Positions 24,095 to 31,704 of a stretch of 64,000 bases of DNA are shown in pieces. The notes beneath the pieces were generated by a model that ran no database searches, was not told the DNA's origin, and saw only the letters and a program-made list of their open reading frames with translations. This DNA is from ZAX-1 sp046533095. Its GTDB lineage: Bacteria; Bacillota; Clostridia; Lachnospirales; Lachnospiraceae. How positions within the stretch are numbered: the stretch's first letter is position 1; each line of letters begins with the position of its first letter. The DNA is taken from assembly GCA_046533095.1 (NCBI GenBank), contig JAJQRA010000035.1:1-64000 (forward strand), in the 5' to 3' direction. Made by a program: the position numbers and the translations under genes.

Positions 24095-24140
24095 GCAAAA
24101 ATATTATGCCAACGAAAAGGCATGGTATTTTTGCTTTTCC
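24095..24140 (+). terminator. Rho-independent terminator after the amidase gene
   Basis: A long stem pairs GCAAAAATATTATGCC (24095-24110) with GGCATGGTATTTTTGC (24119-24134) around an eight-base loop, followed by TTTTCC. It closes the unit that starts at the response regulator. Confidence 0.8.
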
Positions 24141-24193
24141 TATACACAGGTGGCTAGCACGAAGTCATTTTTTGTTCGATCGGATAAAAAATG

Positions 24194-24244
24194 TTTCCAA
24201 AAATCTACAGTTTTGGAAATAAAAGTGTAGATTTTTGTCTACAC
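24194..24244. promoter_or_regulatory. two adjacent inverted repeats upstream of the PAS-Fis regulator
   Basis: TTTCCAAAA (24194-24202) is inverted as TTTTGGAAA (24211-24219), and six bases later GTGTAGA (24225-24231) is inverted as TCTACAC (24238-24244). TCTACA also lies in the loop of the first repeat. They sit 46-96 bp before the regulator's start, and may be operators or transcript hairpins. No protein can be assigned. Confidence 0.5.
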
Positions 24245-24289
24245 TTATGTTATGATATTAAGTATAGTAGGCTGAAAGTGGGTAGATAC

Positions 24290-25291
24290 ATGAAGATGGA
24301 CTTGCTGTTAAAACAAGCGTTAGAGGTTTTTCCGAACTTTCTTATCGTTGACGATTGTAGTAAAGTCGCATATTTAAATGAACATTTTGCGGCACTGCTC
24401 GGGATTACACTTGATCGTGCAATTGGAAAACCGGTAACGCAAGTCGTTCCGAATGCAAGACTTGATATTGTTGTAAAAACAGGAGAGGCAGAGATTGGTT
24501 CCTCCATTATTTTGTTTGACCATGTGAAAAATGATTATATCACGGCAATCTGTAATCGGTTGCCGATCAAACAGAACGAAATAACGATTGGTGCAGTGGG
24601 AATTGTTTTTCCGAATGAGCTTGAATGGGAAAAAACAGGAAAGGATTTACAGGACATATTCCCTCTAGAACGGTTTGGAACGAGATCATTTGGGTCGGAA
24701 CGATTTGGATTGCGACCATTTGGAGCAGAACAATTTGGAACGAGGTCGTTTGAACCGCAACGATTTGGATTGCGACCATTTGGAGCAGAACAATTTGGAA
24801 CGAGGTCGTTTGAACCGCAACAATTTGGAACGAGGTCATTTGAATCGGAACAATGTGGATTGCAGGCATTTGGAGCAGAACGATTTGAATCGGAAACATT
24901 ATCCTGCCAACGCATGGAAATGGAGAAAAAAGCAATCATAAAAGCACTGGAAAAAGCCAACTATAATAAGACGAAAGCAGCGCATTTTTTGAATATTGAC
25001 CGTTCGGCACTATACAAAAAAATGAAACGTTATAATCTGTCACAGCATGAGCATGCGATGGATGAAAGTGAGCATGTAGGGAAGAAAAGCGAAAATATAG
25101 AAAACGAAAGCGAGAATGCAGGAAAGAAAAGTGAAAATATAGAAAACGAAAGCGACCATGCAGGGAAGAAAAACGAAAACGTAGAAAACGGAAGCGAGAA
25201 TGCAGGGAAGAAAAGTGAAAATATAGAAAACGAAAGCGACCATCAGGGAAGAAGAGAACAATTTAAAAGAAAGAGAGGCGAGGCATATTGA
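24290..25291 (+). CDS. PAS-domain regulator with Fis-type HTH and two tandem-repeat regions, lacking an AAA+ domain
   Basis: 333 residues from the ATG at 24290. Residues about 1-110 are a PAS domain (EVFPNFLIVDDCSKVAYLNE, then FAALLGITLDRAIGKPVTQV). Residues about 125-205 are ten-residue units rich in Phe-Gly (FGTRSF, FGLRPFGAEQ), from a roughly 30-bp DNA repeat. A Fis-type HTH follows at about 208-250 (IIKALEKANYNKTKAAHFLN, then IDRSALYKKMKRY). The tail (about 258-323) is a 14-residue repeat KKSENIENESENAG. PAS and Fis domains normally flank a sigma-54 AAA+ ATPase; here the repeat occupies that place, so sigma-54 activation is not expected. It overlaps the DUF1538 gene by four bases, so it probably regulates that operon or responds with it. 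Confidence 0.75.
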   Translation: MKMDLLLKQALEVFPNFLIVDDCSKVAYLNEHFAALLGITLDRAIGKPVTQVVPNARLDIVVKTGEAEIGSSIILFDHVKNDYITAICNRLPIKQNEITIGAVGIVFPNELEWEKTGKDLQDIFPLERFGTRSFGSERFGLRPFGAEQFGTRSFEPQRFGLRPFGAEQFGTRSFEPQQFGTRSFESEQCGLQAFGAERFESETLSCQRMEMEKKAIIKALEKANYNKTKAAHFLNIDRSALYKKMKRYNLSQHEHAMDESEHVGKKSENIENESENAGKKSENIENESDHAGKKNENVENGSENAGKKSENIENESDHQGRREQFKRKRGEAY

Positions 25292-26820
25292 AATTTAACT
25301 TTAGAGGGCTATTGAAAGAAAAAGTGTTTGAATCCGTTCTATCTGTTTTGCCAATTACAGCGATTGTACTGATTTTAAGTATCACCATAGCCCCACTATC
25401 TCCAGGAGCTTTGATATTATTTCTATTTGGAGCATTGATGCTTGTTTTGGGAATGGGATTTTTTACACTGGGGGCAGATTTGGCGATGATTCCGATGGGC
25501 GATGGGATCGGTGCACAGATGAGCAAAGCTAAGAAAATATATATTCCGCTCATTGCGTGTTTTGTTTTAGGTGTGGTAATAACGCTTGCAGAACCTGACT
25601 TACAGGTTTTAGCAGAACAAGTACCGGCAATTCCGAACATGGTATTAATTCTTACCGTAGCGTGCGGGGTAGGTATCTTTCTTTTAATAGCAGAACTTCG
25701 TATGCTATTTAAAATTCCATTATCTTATACACTGTTTTTTTTCTATACGATTATTTTTGCGCTTCTTATTTTCACACAGGATACGTTTATTCCGGTTTCC
25801 TTTGACTCCGGTGGTGTTACAACGGGGCCAATTACCGTTCCGTTTATTATGGCAATGGGTATCGGACTTGCATCAGTGCGAAGTGATAAGAACTCTGCAA
25901 ATGACAGTTTTGGATTGGTTGCGCTTTGCAGTATTGGGCCGATTCTTTCTGTCTTGATATTGGGCATCGTATATGAGCCGGATAATGCAGTCTATACACC
26001 GGTTAAGCTTGAAGAACTGGCATCTACGAAAGAGGCTGCACAACAATTTGCAATTGCGCTGCCTATCTATATAAAAGAAGTGGCAGTGGCATTGGTGCCG
26101 ATTGCGATTCTCTTCTTATTGTTCCAGCTAATATTTAAACGATTTCACCACCATCAAATCGGTCGTATTATTGCCGGCCTTATCTATACGTATATTGGGC
26201 TTGTATTATTTTTAACAGGCGTAAATGTAGGGTTTATGCCAGCCGGTGAGTTTATTGGTGCAACCATCGCAAGCGGTGCCGCAAAATGGCTACTGATTCC
26301 AATTGGTATGCTGATTGGCTATTTTATTGTTAAGGCGGAACCGGCCGTTCAAGTTTTAACCAAGCAAGTTGAAGAAGTTTCCAATGGATCTATTACGGAA
26401 AAATCAATCAGCCACAGCCTATCGATTGGTGTTGCCGTATCGGTTGGAATTGCGATGTTGCGTATCTTGACCGGACTTTCTATTTTGTGGTTTTTAATAC
26501 CCGGCTATGCAATTTCTCTGGTTATGACGTTTTTCGTTCCACAGATGTTTACCGGAATCGCATTTGACTCTGGCGGTGTTGCGAGTGGGCCGATGACGGC
26601 TACGTTCTTGTTGCCTTTAGCAATGGGGGCATGCCAGGCAGTAGGGGGAAACATATTAACAGATGCATTCGGCATCGTGGCAATGGTAGCAATGACGCCA
26701 TTGTTGACAATTCAGATGTTAGGACTTTTTAGCAATATTAGGAAACGGATCGAAAAGGAACGAGGACAAGTTTCACTTGGTGAAATTGAAGATAATATTA
26801 TATACTTCGACGAGGCATAA
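25288..26820 (+). CDS. DUF1538 polytopic membrane protein
   Basis: 510 residues; the TTG start at 25288 overlaps the stop of the regulator (TTGA) and has GAGAGGCGAGG upstream. About twelve membrane segments form two homologous halves, each with the same signature: FDSGGVTTGPITVPFIMAMG near 170 and FDSGGVASGPMTATFLLPLA near 430. The internal duplication, the conserved 'DSGG..(T/S)GP' loops and helices with many Gly residues suggest a transporter or channel with inverted or direct repeats. The substrate is unknown. DUF1538 genes are commonly followed by PII-like genes, as here, which suggests nitrogen- or nucleotide-linked control. Confidence 0.88.
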   Translation: MKFNFRGLLKEKVFESVLSVLPITAIVLILSITIAPLSPGALILFLFGALMLVLGMGFFTLGADLAMIPMGDGIGAQMSKAKKIYIPLIACFVLGVVITLAEPDLQVLAEQVPAIPNMVLILTVACGVGIFLLIAELRMLFKIPLSYTLFFFYTIIFALLIFTQDTFIPVSFDSGGVTTGPITVPFIMAMGIGLASVRSDKNSANDSFGLVALCSIGPILSVLILGIVYEPDNAVYTPVKLEELASTKEAAQQFAIALPIYIKEVAVALVPIAILFLLFQLIFKRFHHHQIGRIIAGLIYTYIGLVLFLTGVNVGFMPAGEFIGATIASGAAKWLLIPIGMLIGYFIVKAEPAVQVLTKQVEEVSNGSITEKSISHSLSIGVAVSVGIAMLRILTGLSILWFLIPGYAISLVMTFFVPQMFTGIAFDSGGVASGPMTATFLLPLAMGACQAVGGNILTDAFGIVAMVAMTPLLTIQMLGLFSNIRKRIEKERGQVSLGEIEDNIIYFDEA

Positions 26821-26838
26821 GGAGAGGGGGTTTGGGCA

Positions 26839-27519
26839 ATGGCAGAAAGACAAGAAGGTACAAAGCTGATTATATCGATCGTAGAACGCGGACAGGGAAA
26901 AAACCTCACCAAGATATATTCGCAAAATAATGTATCTTTCCATTATAAAAGTTATGGAATAGGAACGGCGTCTTCGGAATTGCTGGATGTCATCGGTTTT
27001 GGAAGTACGGAACGAGATATTTTATTTAGTGTTGCCACTACAGCCAATGCAAATATGCTGATGAATAAATTAAACAATGAACTAGATAGTAGCATTGACG
27101 CAAAAGGAATTGCAGTTGATCTATCGATTACGGCAATGAATGCAATGGTTGCAGCTGTATTAATGCGGCAGGGGCAGGTGGAACAGCAGAATGGAGGAAT
27201 CAAAATGGAACAGGAAGGAAATAACAGCCTTATCGTTGTGATCATAAACAGAGGATGTACGGATGATGTGATGAATACTGCCCGTGCTGCAGGGGCAAGA
27301 GGCGGTACGATCATACGTGCAAGAGGCACGGGGGCTGAACATATCGAGGCATTTTATGGCATTACCTTTCAAGCGGAAAAAGAAATTGTATTTATTGTCG
27401 CCTCAGGGGAAAAAAGGAATGCTATCATGGAAACGGTAAATAAAAAACATGGTTTAAATACGGAAGCGGCAGCCATGCTTTTCTCCCTTGGAATTGACCA
27501 GATTCAGCGTCTCGGATAA
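26839..27519 (+). CDS. tandem PII-like signalling protein
   Basis: 226 residues with GGAGAGGGGG before the ATG. Two PII-type ferredoxin-like domains: residues about 8-105 (KLIISIVERGQGKNLTKIYS) and about 125-225 (SLIVVIINRGCTDDVMNTAR, then AAGARGGTIIRARGTG). The second half keeps the GARGGTIIRARG segment typical of PII T-loop bases, while the first is divergent. PII proteins bind ATP/ADP and 2-oxoglutarate and regulate transporters. It lies 18 bp after the DUF1538 gene, so the membrane protein is its most likely target. Confidence 0.85.
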   Translation: MAERQEGTKLIISIVERGQGKNLTKIYSQNNVSFHYKSYGIGTASSELLDVIGFGSTERDILFSVATTANANMLMNKLNNELDSSIDAKGIAVDLSITAMNAMVAAVLMRQGQVEQQNGGIKMEQEGNNSLIVVIINRGCTDDVMNTARAAGARGGTIIRARGTGAEHIEAFYGITFQAEKEIVFIVASGEKRNAIMETVNKKHGLNTEAAAMLFSLGIDQIQRLG

Positions 27520-27639
27520 AGGCTATGGATTGAAGATACGCAAGGAAGGTACCAAATATCCATCGCTCATCTTATCAAACGTTTGTATGGATTGGATGCG
27601 CAAGGAAGGTACGGCTGAACCGTTACGTGGAGGTTAAAT

Positions 27640-27891
27640 ATGGATACAAGGGTTGCTATCATAGGGATTATTGTGCAAGAGGAAGCATCGGTAGAAAGGC
27701 TGAACCAGATATTGCATGATTATGCCAAATATATTATCGGACGTATGGGGTTGCCCTATCGTGAGAAAGCGGTGAGTATCATTAGTATCGCAGTGGACGC
27801 GCCACAGGATACAATTAGTGCTTTGGCCGGAAAACTAGGGAAACTATCCGGCGTAAGCAGTAAAGCGGTCTATGCTCCGATAGGCAAGTGA
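27640..27891 (+). CDS. TM1266-family iron-only hydrogenase system putative regulator
   Basis: 83 residues behind GGAGG. The sequence MDTRVAIIGIIVQEEASVER, then LHDYAKYIIGRMGLPYREKA and SIAVDAPQDTISALAGKLGK, is the NikR C-terminal/ACT-like ferredoxin fold of the TM1266 family, which regularly accompanies HydE/HydF/HydG maturation genes. It probably senses a ligand or metal linked to [FeFe]-hydrogenase maturation. It precedes hydF by 260 bp, a gap filled by a tandem repeat. HydE, HydG and the hydrogenase itself are not in the window. Confidence 0.85.
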   Translation: MDTRVAIIGIIVQEEASVERLNQILHDYAKYIIGRMGLPYREKAVSIISIAVDAPQDTISALAGKLGKLSGVSSKAVYAPIGK

Positions 27892-27917
27892 TTCTAATCT
27901 AAATAAGAAAGCCCCTC

Positions 27918-28120
27918 GCAAGATGCAAGTGACTGGATGGGTGGCAGACGATCCGCTCAAGCAGGAGAAGCCCTCCTTGCAAGATGTAAGCGACTAGATG
28001 GGCGGCAGACGATCTGCCCAAGCAGGAGGAGGGCTCCCGCACAAGATGTAAGCGACTGGATGGGCGGCAGACGATCTGCCCAAGCAGGCGAAGGGTTTCT
28101 TCGCAAATGTATGCGACACG
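27918..28120. repeat. 61-62-bp tandem repeat between the TM1266 gene and hydF
   Basis: Three copies start near 27918, 27979 and 28041 with a partial fourth near 28103. The core is GCAAGATGTAAGCGACTGGA and TGGGCGGCAGACGATCTGCC. Each contains a GGCAGA-cga-TCTGCC hairpin (one decayed in the first copy). An open frame runs through it but has no ribosome binding site and is a by-product of the repeat. Confidence 0.8.
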
Positions 28121-28150
28121 AAAGATAAACAGGAATGGAGGAAATATAGC

Positions 28151-29428
28151 ATGGGATTAAACAGTACGCCACAATCTGATAGGATACATATCGGATTTTT
28201 TGGGAATAGAAATGCGGGGAAATCAAGCGTTGTAAATGCAGTAACAGGTCAGGATTTATCCGTAGTTTCAAAGGTGAGTGGAACCACAACAGATCCGGTA
28301 TTAAAATCCATGGAATTGTTGCCGATGGGGCCAGTGGTTGTGATTGATACACCCGGTTTTGATGATGAAGGTGAACTTGGAGCACTTCGCGTGAAAAAAA
28401 CGCATAAGATTCTAAATAAAATAGATGTTGCTGTCTTGGTTGTGGATGCTTTAGTCGGGAAAAATAAGACGGATGAACAGTTGATTTCTATCTTTAAAGA
28501 GAAAGAGATCAATTACATTCTTGCATACAATAAATCGGATTTGCTGGTGAAGCAAGAGCGGCGATTAGACGATGGATTACAGGTAGAGCAAGAGCAGCGG
28601 TCGGACGATGGATTGCAGGCAAGGCAAGCGCAGCAATTGGACAATGAACTATACATAAGTGCAAAAACAGGCTACCAAATAGAAGAGTTGAAAGAAAAGA
28701 TAGCGACATTAAGTGTGACAGATGATCTAACACATAAGATCATAGGGGATTTGATTTCACCTTTGGATTTTGTCGTATTGGTTATTCCCGTTGATTCTGC
28801 CGCACCAAAAGGTCGGCTGATCCTACCGCAGCAACAGACGATCCGCGATGTCCTAGAGTCAAATGCAACTGCGATTGTTGTACAGACAACACAGCTTAGC
28901 GATACTCTAGCACAACTTGGCAAAAAGCCAAAGCTTGTCGTTACAGACAGCCAGGCATTTGAAAAAGTCAATGCCGATACACCAAACGATATTTTACTAA
29001 CTTCCTTCTCCATCCTTTTTGCCAGATATAAGGGCGATTTAGAATTGACAGTGAAGGGGGTAACGGCGCTTCATACTTTAAAAGATGGGGACACGGTATT
29101 AATTTGCGAAGGTTGTACACACCATCGTCAATGTGACGATATTGGAACCGTAAAACTGCCTAGATGGATTAAAAAATTTACAAATAAAAATTTGAATTTT
29201 GAATTTACATCCGGAACGGGATTTCCGGAAGATTTAACGGAGTATCAATTGATCATCCACTGTGGTGCCTGTATGCTCAATGAGCGGGAAGTGAAATATC
29301 GCATGAAATGTGCGAAAGGGCAGAATGTACCAATTACAAATTATGGCATTGCCATTGCATATATGCATGGAATTCTAGAACGGAGCGTGGAGGTATTTCC
29401 GGATATATTAGCGCAGGTTAGAAAATGA
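28151..29428 (+). CDS. hydF: [FeFe]-hydrogenase H-cluster maturation GTPase HydF
   Basis: 425 residues with GGAGG upstream. The GTPase domain has GNRNAGKSSVVNAVTGQ (G1), DTPGFDDEG (G3) and NKSD (G4). A dimerisation domain follows (about 195-290), then the cluster-binding domain with CEGCTHHRQC and HCGACMLNERE, which supply the conserved Cys/His ligands. HydF is the scaffold that carries the di-iron precursor and transfers it to the hydrogenase. Unusual: residues about 133-167 between G4 and SAKTGYQIEELK hold a repeat insertion (RRLDDGLQVEQEQRSDDGLQ), from a 39-bp-type duplication, in an otherwise conserved protein. Confidence 0.93.
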   Translation: MGLNSTPQSDRIHIGFFGNRNAGKSSVVNAVTGQDLSVVSKVSGTTTDPVLKSMELLPMGPVVVIDTPGFDDEGELGALRVKKTHKILNKIDVAVLVVDALVGKNKTDEQLISIFKEKEINYILAYNKSDLLVKQERRLDDGLQVEQEQRSDDGLQARQAQQLDNELYISAKTGYQIEELKEKIATLSVTDDLTHKIIGDLISPLDFVVLVIPVDSAAPKGRLILPQQQTIRDVLESNATAIVVQTTQLSDTLAQLGKKPKLVVTDSQAFEKVNADTPNDILLTSFSILFARYKGDLELTVKGVTALHTLKDGDTVLICEGCTHHRQCDDIGTVKLPRWIKKFTNKNLNFEFTSGTGFPEDLTEYQLIIHCGACMLNEREVKYRMKCAKGQNVPITNYGIAIAYMHGILERSVEVFPDILAQVRK

Positions 29429-29663
29429 GGCTGATGTAGAGGCGAGGAAGTACGGTTGGATCGCAACAAAGTGGGGGAGGATACGGCACACCTTTTGAAT
29501 CGGTGCACTTGGTAAAGTAAAGACTTTGTGGCACAAGTGCACTTCGCCAATATTTTACAGGCTTTTATCAATCAGGAACTTCAGCATTCATTATTATAGA
29601 AAGCCTATTTTACAGAAAAAATTTCACAGGCTCTTCCTTGTGCTTGGTCTTAAAGATCCAGCA

Positions 29664-30602
29664 TTAGCATAACATGAGTGTTTCGCCGCTATCAATTAGG
29701 TCAAAACATATTTGTAGGTTCCTCGGAATTGCAGAATTGAATTTATCGAATCCAAATATCACAGCGCGCTCTTGTAGTGACTGGGATACGTTATCATATC
29801 CTGCGTCGCTCAATATATGGGCTGTTTCTTCTTCATCAAACGAGACGGCAGGATAGGTACGCAAATTGGCATCCGTGTTCATCGGGCACCCGTACTGACA
29901 CTTCATACAACGAACAATTGAATGATGAGCAGAATTAGGCACAGGTGGAAAAGCTCCCGGCACTGTACTCATACCAGAGTAGCATTTGTCCGTGTTAATG
30001 AGAAACCGGTCACGTGTAATTGCGCCTGTTTTACAATTAGTAATACACGCACCGCAGGTTTCGCAATTTAGTGCGACAGGCGTGATATCATGCCAAACTT
30101 CACAGTCCGGCAAAACGTCGGAATAGTAGGTGGCATATCCAAAATAGCTGCCGAGCCCTTTAATATATGTAATATTGTTGCGACCATATACGGCAAGCCC
30201 ACATTTAGCCCCGAGCAGTTTTTGCGGGAAACCCGGCATCATCGGAACCTCAGCGGAGTGATAGCCTAGTTTAGGCAGAACAGCATCAACATAAGCCGTC
30301 ATCTCGGAAGTATCATACATTTTCACAAATGCTGAGAACACTTTGTACTCCCTGCCGTTTAGGTGAAACACAGCTTCGGCATAGCTGTAATGTGGTACGG
30401 CCGCTACGATGATTGACTTCGCTTTGAAGGGTAACTTTGGTACGTCAAACGTATACATTCCAGTTATCTTTTGTTGAAATTCGTTCAATCCGGTATCATG
30501 CTTGAATTCTTCAACGCTATGGCGCAAATCCTCAAGACGCTCTACAGGGACGACACGCAGGATTTTTTCGTCACGCGTGGCGATTTCGGTAAATGTTGTC
30601 AT
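29664..30602 (-). CDS. QueG-like double [4Fe-4S] protein
   Basis: 312 residues with AAGGAG before the ATG at 30602. The N-terminal part resembles epoxyqueuosine reductase-like proteins (AKSIIVAAVPHYSYAEAVFH). The two cluster motifs are CETCGACITNCKTGAI and, after a third group of Cys, CMKCQYGCPMN. It lacks the HEAT repeats of true QueG and the usual cobalamin-site context cannot be confirmed, so a reductase of unknown substrate is the safer call. A MarR-type operator (30637-30650) lies 35 bp upstream of its start, and the MarR gene is the next gene upstream. Confidence 0.8.
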   Translation of the reverse strand: MTTFTEIATRDEKILRVVPVERLEDLRHSVEEFKHDTGLNEFQQKITGMYTFDVPKLPFKAKSIIVAAVPHYSYAEAVFHLNGREYKVFSAFVKMYDTSEMTAYVDAVLPKLGYHSAEVPMMPGFPQKLLGAKCGLAVYGRNNITYIKGLGSYFGYATYYSDVLPDCEVWHDITPVALNCETCGACITNCKTGAITRDRFLINTDKCYSGMSTVPGAFPPVPNSAHHSIVRCMKCQYGCPMNTDANLRTYPAVSFDEEETAHILSDAGYDNVSQSLQERAVIFGFDKFNSAIPRNLQICFDLIDSGETLMLC

Positions 30603-30636
30603 AGTACATTCTCCTTAAAGATAATTTGCATATTAA

Positions 30637-30650
30637 AGTGTATATACACT
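30637..30650. promoter_or_regulatory. MarR operator 1 (AGTGTATATACACT)
   Basis: A perfect 14-bp palindrome in front of the Fe-S protein gene. The identical sequence occurs once more, at 31132-31145 before the MarR gene. Two identical palindromes at the two promoters point to one regulator. Confidence 0.8.
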
Positions 30651-30689
30651 ATATGCTGATAACAAGATCGATTGCAAATAATAATATAA

Positions 30690-31118
30690 CTACTCAAACT
30701 CAGACAAACGTGCCAATGTATTAGCCAGCAGAGCCAAACTTTCCACACCGATGGCATCTTCTAAATTGCTCTGAGCGTTTTCCCAAAACGGACGTGCGGT
30801 ATCATAACAGCTGGCTCCTTTTTCAGATAAGGTTATCTGCCGGCTCCGCCCCTTAGAGGCATTGTCACAAATTAGCCCCTTCTTTTCCAATATTTTCAAA
30901 TTGCGCACAAGCGTTGTCCGCTCTAAGGACAATGCGGCGGCGATTTCGCTGACGCTGACAGATTCTGAACAACCAAGCTGGCTAAGAATAGAAAACTGGC
31001 TGACGGTTAATCCGCTAGGTGCAAGATTCTTATTATACATATCTGTGATCATCTGCCCAGTACGCCGAACATTTAGGCAGTGGCAAGGATATGTTTTGTT
31101 ATGCGGCTTCTCTTTCAT
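30690..31118 (-). CDS. MarR-family transcriptional regulator
   Basis: 142 residues. The winged HTH has SGLTVSQFSILSQLGCSESV, recognition helix ISEIAAALSLERTTLVRNLK-like and the wing KGRSRQITLSEKG. Terminal helices form the dimer interface. Cysteines near the N-terminus (YPCHCLNVRRTG) could make it redox-sensitive, as in some MarR proteins, but this is conjecture. It is in the same direction as the QueG-like gene downstream, with an identical palindromic operator before each gene, so it probably represses both itself and that gene. Confidence 0.88.
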   Translation of the reverse strand: MKEKPHNKTYPCHCLNVRRTGQMITDMYNKNLAPSGLTVSQFSILSQLGCSESVSVSEIAAALSLERTTLVRNLKILEKKGLICDNASKGRSRQITLSEKGASCYDTARPFWENAQSNLEDAIGVESLALLANTLARLSEFE

Positions 31119-31127
31119 AAAACCCCC

Positions 31128-31149
31128 ATATAGTGTATATACACTATAT
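31128..31149. promoter_or_regulatory. MarR operator 2 (22-bp perfect palindrome)
   Basis: The 14-bp core AGTGTATATACACT (31132-31145) is extended by four further complementary bases on each side. It lies 10-31 bp upstream of the MarR start, where it would block its promoter. Confidence 0.82.
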
Positions 31150-31227
31150 TACTCCTATTTTTCTTTTCTGTCAACATCAAATTGAGAAAGCAACCGTAGT
31201 CCTTAACCTCAACAATAAGCGCACCTT

Positions 31228-31536
31228 TCACAGTGAGCTTACTTGCTTGTGATGGCATTGCCTTTTTCCAGTAAGGTTATCCTTTACATAGATTGCTTTC
31301 CCCTTAAGCTGATAGCCTTGCAGCGTGCTGTCATTAAATGCAGTGACAGCTATATTGCTGTTTTTTCGAGATTGAGCAAGGTATTGTTCATAAAAACATC
31401 AAACAAAACTAGATTTCCATTCTGTATATTGGTGAAAAAACCTGGTATTGCGTTCGGTTCTTCTGCATAGGTTGAAAGCACCCATGTCTTTGCTTCCTCT
31501 TAATAGCTTCGTTATTTCATTGTTCAGTTTGCTCAT
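31228..31536 (-). pseudogene. pyridoxamine-phosphate-oxidase-like flavin-binding protein, frameshifted
   Basis: A start at 31536 behind AAAGGTG reads MSKLNNEITKLLRGSK, then shifts frame near 31490. The next frame is open to 31228 and reads WVLSTYAEEPNAIPGFFTNI, then NGNLVLFDVFMNNTLLNLEK and NIAVTAFNDSTLQGYQLKGK. This is the split-barrel FMN-binding fold of the PPOX family. The C-terminus stops early (after KQVSSL) compared with the usual 120-150 residues. Located beside the MarR/Fe-S pair, it may once have been part of the same redox response. Confidence 0.7.
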
Positions 31537-31704
31537 TTTATACACCTTTCATTTTTGTTCCGTCTATCGAACATTGACCTTCCGATGGTATTTTGAACAA
31601 ATAATTTTATACTTATTTTGTCAAAAGTGTTGACAATGGAAAAACAATAAGATATAATAATGATATCAAAATAATATCATATAAATTCAAAAGGAGGATT
31701 TACA

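Noticed and set aside
24535..24960. 141-residue leftward open frame opposite the PAS-Fis regulator
   Set aside because: It is produced by the repeat's regular codon pattern on the other strand; the forward frame has PAS and Fis domains.
27937..28128. 63-residue rightward open frame
   Set aside because: Translation of the 61-bp tandem repeat before hydF; no start signal.
29429..29663. Possible terminator or small gene after hydF
   Set aside because: Short inverted words (GTGCACTT) are present but no convincing stem with T-run and no coding frame with a start signal.
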